Assembly: GCF_016862215.1 (NCBI RefSeq)
Contig: NZ_BOMN01000067.1
Span: 38,234-102,233, forward strand
DNA: 64,000 nucleotides
Reading direction: 5' to 3'
Origin: Winogradskya humida
Lineage (GTDB): Bacteria; Actinomycetota; Actinomycetes; Mycobacteriales; Micromonosporaceae
In this document: piece after piece, positions 61,001 to 64,000 of the stretch
How positions within the stretch are numbered: the stretch's first letter is position 1
How the letters are laid out: each line of letters opens with the position of its first letter
Position numbers and translations under genes: made by a program
The notes under the pieces: generated by a model
What the model saw: only the letters and a program-made list of their open reading frames with translations
Databases searched by the model: none
What the model was told of the DNA's origin: nothing

Positions 61001-62377
61001 CGCACGATCGCCGGTTCGCTGGCCCGCACGCATTCCAGCGCCGACGTGCACCTCTACGGCCTGGACTGCGGCAACGGCGCGCTGCTGCCGCTGAACGGGC
61101 TGCCGCACTGTGGCGCGGTCGTCACCCGCACCGAGGTCGACCGGGCCGTCCGCATGATCACGAAGCTCGGCGAGGAGATCCGTCGCCGGCAGGCCGTGCT
61201 CGCCGCGGGCGGGTTCGCCGACGTCACCGAGCAGCGCACAGCAGCCGCCCCGGAGAGCAAGCTGTCGCACATCTTCCTGCTGCTGGACCGCTGGGAAGGC
61301 TTCCTGTCCACCTTGGGCGAGCTGGACGCCGGCACGCTGACCGACCAGATCTTCACGTTCCTGCGGGAGGGCGCCAGCGTCGGCGTCCACGTGATCATCA
61401 CCGGTGACCGTTCGGTGCTCAGCGGCCGGGTCGCCACCCTCACCGAGGACAAGATCTCGTTCCGGCTGGCCGACCGCGGCGACATGTCGATGATCGGCCT
61501 GCACCCGCGCAACCTGCCGGAGGAGATCGCCCCCGGCCGCGCGTTCCGGGCCGAGAGCGGCATCGAGCTACAGGTCGCCTTGCTGGTGCCGGACGCGAGC
61601 GGTGCGGCGCAGGCAGCCGCGCTCGCCGAGATCGGGCGCTGGTCCGCGCAACGCGACGCCGGGGTGCCCGCGCAGCTGCGGCCGTTCCGGCTGGGAGAGC
61701 TGCCCAGCCAGATCTCGTACGACCAGGCGGCCACGCTGCCCCGTGCGGGTGTGGGCAAGGGCTGGGTGCTGGCCGGCGTGGGCGGGGACCAGCTCACCGC
61801 GTACGGTCCGGATCTGTCCGCCGGGGTGCCGTCCTTCGGCATCGGCGGCCCGGCCAAGTCGGGGCGCAGCACCATGCTGGTCGCCATGGCACGGTCCGCA
61901 TTGGACAACGGCCAGCAGGTCATCGCGATGGCACCGCGGACGTCGCCGCTGCGGGACCTGGCCGGGCGCCCGGGCGTCATCACGGTCTTCACCGGCACCG
62001 ACGTGACGCCGGAGGAGCTGAACGAGGCGCTGGCCCAGGTGACCGGGCGGGCGCTGATCGTGGTCGACGACGCGTCGGCGCTACGGGACGTCGCCGCGTC
62101 GAGCGAGCTGCGCGACGTCATCCGCAACGGCGAGGCCCGTCAGCTTGCCGTCATCTTCGCGGGCGAGCCGGAGGACCTCAGCGTCGGCTTCAGCGGCTGG
62201 CTGGTCGATGCCCGGCGCAGCCGGCGGGGCGCGCTGCTCTCCCCGCAGAACCGCACCGACGGCGACCTGGTCGGCCTGCGGCTGCAGCGCACGGCGGTGG
62301 GCCAGCCGGTGCGGCCGGGCCGCGCCATGCTGCACCTCGGCGACGGCGAACCGCTGACCGTGCAGGTCCCCGAGTAG
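58001..62377 (+). CDS. eccC: Type VII secretion FtsK/SpoIIIE ATPase (EccC/EssC)
   Basis: 1458 aa from ATG (GTG one codon on is equally placed after GGAGG). An FHA-like N-terminal region (about 1-200) and two transmembrane helices (about 237-285) precede three ATPase domains. The first has an intact Walker A, GTTGSGKSELL near 656, and Walker B LLIVIDEF near 760. The second (GAPRTGRSQLL, near 989) and third (GPAKSGRSTML, near 1283) have Arg in place of the Walker Lys, as expected for the regulatory ATPases of EccC. It drives export of WXG100 substrates. Confidence 0.93.
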   Translation: MVQLLLTIVDPRTGDSADVALTAAGHTTVDALGYTAQRLLRDANRRTGGATGAATLYINGKPLHPALTLDGSAVRDGSVIGLDGPAGWPVPEQSGLLEVRTIAGASTGAVARLGAGIGDLGNDQHCWVPVGDPAVPPVAAVISVDVQARCFVEPEGGVPLEIDGETVTERFMWLPGQLLKVGDSLLELAEYTRPDAALEPSSDGTGLDYNRPPRIRAPRHQTRFRLPAPPKEPQRNPLPWLVALLPLVGALALMFLTGNKTMLFLALLSPLSVMGNYVMQRRQGKRSYAELRKEYQERKARIEKDAQDALEVEKVERRAGCPDPALISVIATGPRRRLWERRRRDEDHLLLRVGSGELPAEVALDDPEQDEHRRTVHWSIPDVPVTLPLKDHGVIGFAGPGDSARALGRWAVIQAAVLQSPNDVQISVLTEPAGKESWNWVRWLPHSRSNNPNAPAVMIGVDAESVGRRVAALLEMIDARLAVRQETGSAGFREPDMIVVLDGSRRLRSLPGVLQLLRDGPSVGVYAICLDADERLLPAECQAVAVAEGGSLRISRTGADELTGIRPDVLSPAWCARVARSLAPIRDVSDDEEDAALPGSSRLLDVLSLEPPQAETIVSRWAVRGATTTAVVGESFDGPFEIDLRRDGPHGLIAGTTGSGKSELLQTIVASLAAANRPDAMTFVLVDYKGGSAFGDCVRLPHTVGMVTDLDEHLVRRALESLSAELRRREHVLAAAGAKDIEDYTRVADRQPGSLKLPRLLIVIDEFASMARELPDFVTGLVNIAQRGRSLGIHLLLATQRPSGVVSPEIRANTNLRIALRVTDAAESQDVLNAPDSARISKSTPGRAYVRLGHASLVPFQAGRVGGRRPGSGGGEAAPPDLRILDWADLARPIEVAKVARTVDQEEITDLQVLVEALRKAAEIAQVPAQHSPWLAALPDAVIIDDLAATPVVPHKLATVPFGIEDLPAQQAQRTAVLELERFGHLIAAGAPRTGRSQLLRTIAGSLARTHSSADVHLYGLDCGNGALLPLNGLPHCGAVVTRTEVDRAVRMITKLGEEIRRRQAVLAAGGFADVTEQRTAAAPESKLSHIFLLLDRWEGFLSTLGELDAGTLTDQIFTFLREGASVGVHVIITGDRSVLSGRVATLTEDKISFRLADRGDMSMIGLHPRNLPEEIAPGRAFRAESGIELQVALLVPDASGAAQAAALAEIGRWSAQRDAGVPAQLRPFRLGELPSQISYDQAATLPRAGVGKGWVLAGVGGDQLTAYGPDLSAGVPSFGIGGPAKSGRSTMLVAMARSALDNGQQVIAMAPRTSPLRDLAGRPGVITVFTGTDVTPEELNEALAQVTGRALIVVDDASALRDVAASSELRDVIRNGEARQLAVIFAGEPEDLSVGFSGWLVDARRSRRGALLSPQNRTDGDLVGLRLQRTAVGQPVRPGRAMLHLGDGEPLTVQVPE

Positions 62378-62385
62378 TCGGACAT

Positions 62386-62419
62386 AAAAAAGGGCGACCC
62401 CACGGGGTCGCCCTTTTTT
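62386..62419. terminator. Bidirectional intrinsic terminator
   Basis: GGGCGACCCC and GGGGTCGCCC form a perfect 10-bp stem flanked by six A on the left and six T on the right, so it works in both directions between the convergent ATPase and WXG100 genes. Confidence 0.95.
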
Positions 62420-62427
62420 GTGAAGCC

Positions 62428-62724
62428 CTACTTGTTGAGAGCCTTGGCGAGCTCCTCGTCGGCCTGCTGGAACGTGTCCGCGGCAGCCGTCAGGTACTTG
62501 CCCATGCCCTCGAGGCCCTCGGCCATCTTGCTGGCACCGTCGTTGAACTCACGGTACGACTCGTCGAACTGCTTGCTGGACGAGTCGGTGACGTAGCCAC
62601 CGTTGACCAGGTTGCTGACCATGCTCTGCAGCTCGTGGAGCTTGCTGAGGATGTCTTCCTTGCCACGCGTGAGGCGGTTGGCCGCGTCACGCATCTCCTG
62701 GTACGTCACATTGACGTTAGCCAT
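62428..62724 (-). CDS. WXG100-family secretion substrate (EsxA-like)
   Basis: 98 aa, two helices around a turn. The WXG position reads VNGGYVTDSS, the variant usual in actinobacterial members, and the C-terminus has the LKALNK-type charged tail. GGAGG precedes the ATG. It should be exported as a helical hairpin dimer by the EccC machine. It heads away from the ATPase gene and is followed upstream on its strand by the 203-aa and WXG100-type genes. Confidence 0.87.
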   Translation of the reverse strand: MANVNVTYQEMRDAANRLTRGKEDILSKLHELQSMVSNLVNGGYVTDSSSKQFDESYREFNDGASKMAEGLEGMGKYLTAAADTFQQADEELAKALNK

Positions 62725-62790
62725 GTCTTGCCTCCCTGGTTACTGCCGGCTTGGAATCGAAGCACGGCACGGTGTTGAGAAGTCGGCCGG

Positions 62791-63402
62791 TCAGCCGATG
62801 AATCGGAACGTGCCGGTGATGGCGTCGAAGACGTCGAAGAATTCCGACTCCAGCGCCAGCAACGGAGAACTACCGGTGATCAGGGCCACCCGCGTGGGGT
62901 TGGGCCCGGGGAAAGGCACAAAGGTCTGCATGATCAGCGACCGGATCCAACCGGCGCCGTCAGGCAGCGTGACGTCGTCGATGCCCCGGGTGCGCGGCAC
63001 GCGGCCGGCCTCCGGGATCTCCACCGACTCGACCTGACGCCAGATGGAGTCGGCGCCTCGTTTCGGCACCGTGGTGAGGAAGGACGCGATCGCGTCGGCC
63101 GCACCCTCCTCATTGGGCGCGTCGACTATGGTCACGGTCACTGTGGCGGTCATCACGGCCCCGCCGAGACCGGCGACCAGGGTCCCGCAGAAACGGGCCC
63201 CGCTGTCGTACGCCCGCCGCGCCGTCTCCCGCAGCACCCGGGCAAGGTCGGCCCGGTGCTCGTAGAGCTCCGGAACCTCCTTGAGCCGCTCGGAGACCAG
63301 GGTGTTGATGGCGGCGTTGCGGGCGTCGGGGTGCAGCTCGATCTCGAACCAGGAATCCGGGACGGTGATCGAGAATCCGGTGGCGGTGGTCGGTGCGGTC
63401 AT
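62791..63402 (-). CDS. Type VII-locus protein of unknown function
   Basis: 203 aa from the ATG at 63402, four bases after the stop of the upstream WXG100-type gene, so the two are one operon. It is soluble, without signal peptide or membrane helix, and has no motif I recognise (PDSWFEIELHPDARNAAI at the start, FVPFPGPNPTRVALITG later). A chaperone or immunity role is possible from position only. Confidence 0.72.
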   Translation of the reverse strand: MTAPTTATGFSITVPDSWFEIELHPDARNAAINTLVSERLKEVPELYEHRADLARVLRETARRAYDSGARFCGTLVAGLGGAVMTATVTVTIVDAPNEEGAADAIASFLTTVPKRGADSIWRQVESVEIPEAGRVPRTRGIDDVTLPDGAGWIRSLIMQTFVPFPGPNPTRVALITGSSPLLALESEFFDVFDAITGTFRFIG

Positions 63403-63406
63403 CGGA

Positions 63407-63706
63407 TCAGGCCTCGGCGCTCTCACGTAGCTGCTTGGTGAGGTCGTCGTCGGCCTTGCGCAGACTCTCGACCGCTTGCTTCGCCATCTTGATCAGGGCG
63501 TCGCAGTTCTTGTCGACCTGTCCACGACCGTCGCGCCAATGTGACTCAAAGTGACTGATCGCACCGTCGACATCGGGTCCGCCCAGGTCACCGGAGAACT
63601 CGTTCATCCAGGACCTGGCGGAGTCCATACCGCTACGAATGGTCTCCAACTGCGTGGCGAAGTCCGCCAAGCCGTCCAAATTCACCGTTAACCGGTCGGA
63701 AGCCAT
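63407..63706 (-). CDS. WXG100-type small helical protein (EsxB-like)
   Basis: 99 aa, helix-turn-helix hairpin; the turn carries DLGGPDVDGAISHFESHWRDG in place of a strict WXG, as in the actinobacterial group. Size, operon position and pairing with the EsxA-like protein point to a partner substrate. Purine-rich ribosome site GAGGCGGG precedes the ATG. Confidence 0.82.
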   Translation of the reverse strand: MASDRLTVNLDGLADFATQLETIRSGMDSARSWMNEFSGDLGGPDVDGAISHFESHWRDGRGQVDKNCDALIKMAKQAVESLRKADDDLTKQLRESAEA

Positions 63707-63820
63707 TCATACCCGCCTCTGCCTACGCCCACCGTCGATTGGAGAGTACTACGACGGATCAAAACCCTCTGTAACTACCTGCGTAGACTCCGTCGGGCAC
63801 ATGCATAGACAGGAGTGGTG

Positions 63821-64000
63821 ATGGCTCGGCCGACTGACTGGGACGTCCTCGACATGGACGGCGACCCCACTCCTGGTGACCCTTCCCGGGTCCGGCAACT
63901 CGCGTCGCGGTTCCACGACTTCGCCGAGACCGCCCACCGGGCCAAGGTCGCCGTGGACTCCTTGCAGGGCGATGGCGCGGTCCTGACCTGGGTCGGGCTC
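63821..64000 (+). CDS. Putative type VII-secreted effector, 3' end outside window
   Basis: ATG at 63821 after AGGAG; 60 codons are visible and the frame is still open. ARPTDWDVLDMDGDPTPGDP followed by RQLASRFHDFAETAHRAKV is the N-terminal pattern of actinobacterial type VII-secreted polymorphic toxins. The C-terminal toxin domain would lie downstream of the window. Divergent from the WXG100-type gene. Confidence 0.75.
   Translation, partial: MARPTDWDVLDMDGDPTPGDPSRVRQLASRFHDFAETAHRAKVAVDSLQGDGAVLTWVGL

Noticed and set aside
59510..61504. 664-aa minus-strand frame opposite eccC
   Set aside because: Antisense shadow of a gene with intact Walker motifs.

Overview
The window is high-GC (about 70 percent) actinobacterial chromosome. 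Gene content suggests a Micromonosporaceae-like soil actinomycete: LAL and AraC regulators, exported S8 and papain-like proteases, a beta-helix protein, an ECF sigma pair, a stand-alone LigD polymerase, two diguanylate cyclases and a type VII secretion locus. GTG starts are frequent. The genus is an inference from gene style, not from a marker gene.

Layout. 1-9 kb: tail of a LuxR regulator, heme peroxidase, YdeI-like protein, lipoprotein, TPR-GGDEF cyclase, an AraC regulator divergent from an SDR, and a Tat-exported beta-carbonic anhydrase. 9-29 kb: mostly exported enzymes (GH3, C1 peptidase with IPT repeats, beta-helix protein, two subtilases) with an EF-G-like GTPase, regulators and an SDR. 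29-39 kb: LigD polymerase, a PAS-GGDEF protein with a long repeat tail, an MFS/MerR pair and small stress-type genes. 39-42 kb: sensor kinase and regulator divergent from an acyl-lipid desaturase (DesKR-like arrangement). 42.4-42.9 kb: a compact unit of promoter, 21-residue Met/Cys/Lys leader ORF, intrinsic terminator, tRNA-Lys(CTT), an unusual tRNA with CAT anticodon and a SUKH-like gene. 43-50 kb: TetX-like monooxygenase and its TetR with a shared operator, acyl-CoA synthetase, CDP-alcohol phosphatidyltransferase and a TAXI-TRAP transporter. 50-56 kb: YiaA-like protein, dienelactone hydrolase, a scrambled region with a frameshifted pseudogene and an SDR/methyltransferase chimera, PoxB and an ECF sigma operon. 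56-64 kb: type VII secretion locus with a LysM-like membrane protein, an EccC/EssC ATPase, two WXG100-type small proteins, one unknown and the start of a probable effector.

Two patterns stand out. First, the Met/Lys-rich leader ORF and terminator sit directly ahead of tRNAs whose anticodons match the codons enriched in the leader, which looks like ribosome-mediated attenuation of a tRNA operon (hypothesis). Second, short tandem arrays (14-42 bp periods) repeatedly lie on or beside stop codons; two arrays 28 kb apart have related units.
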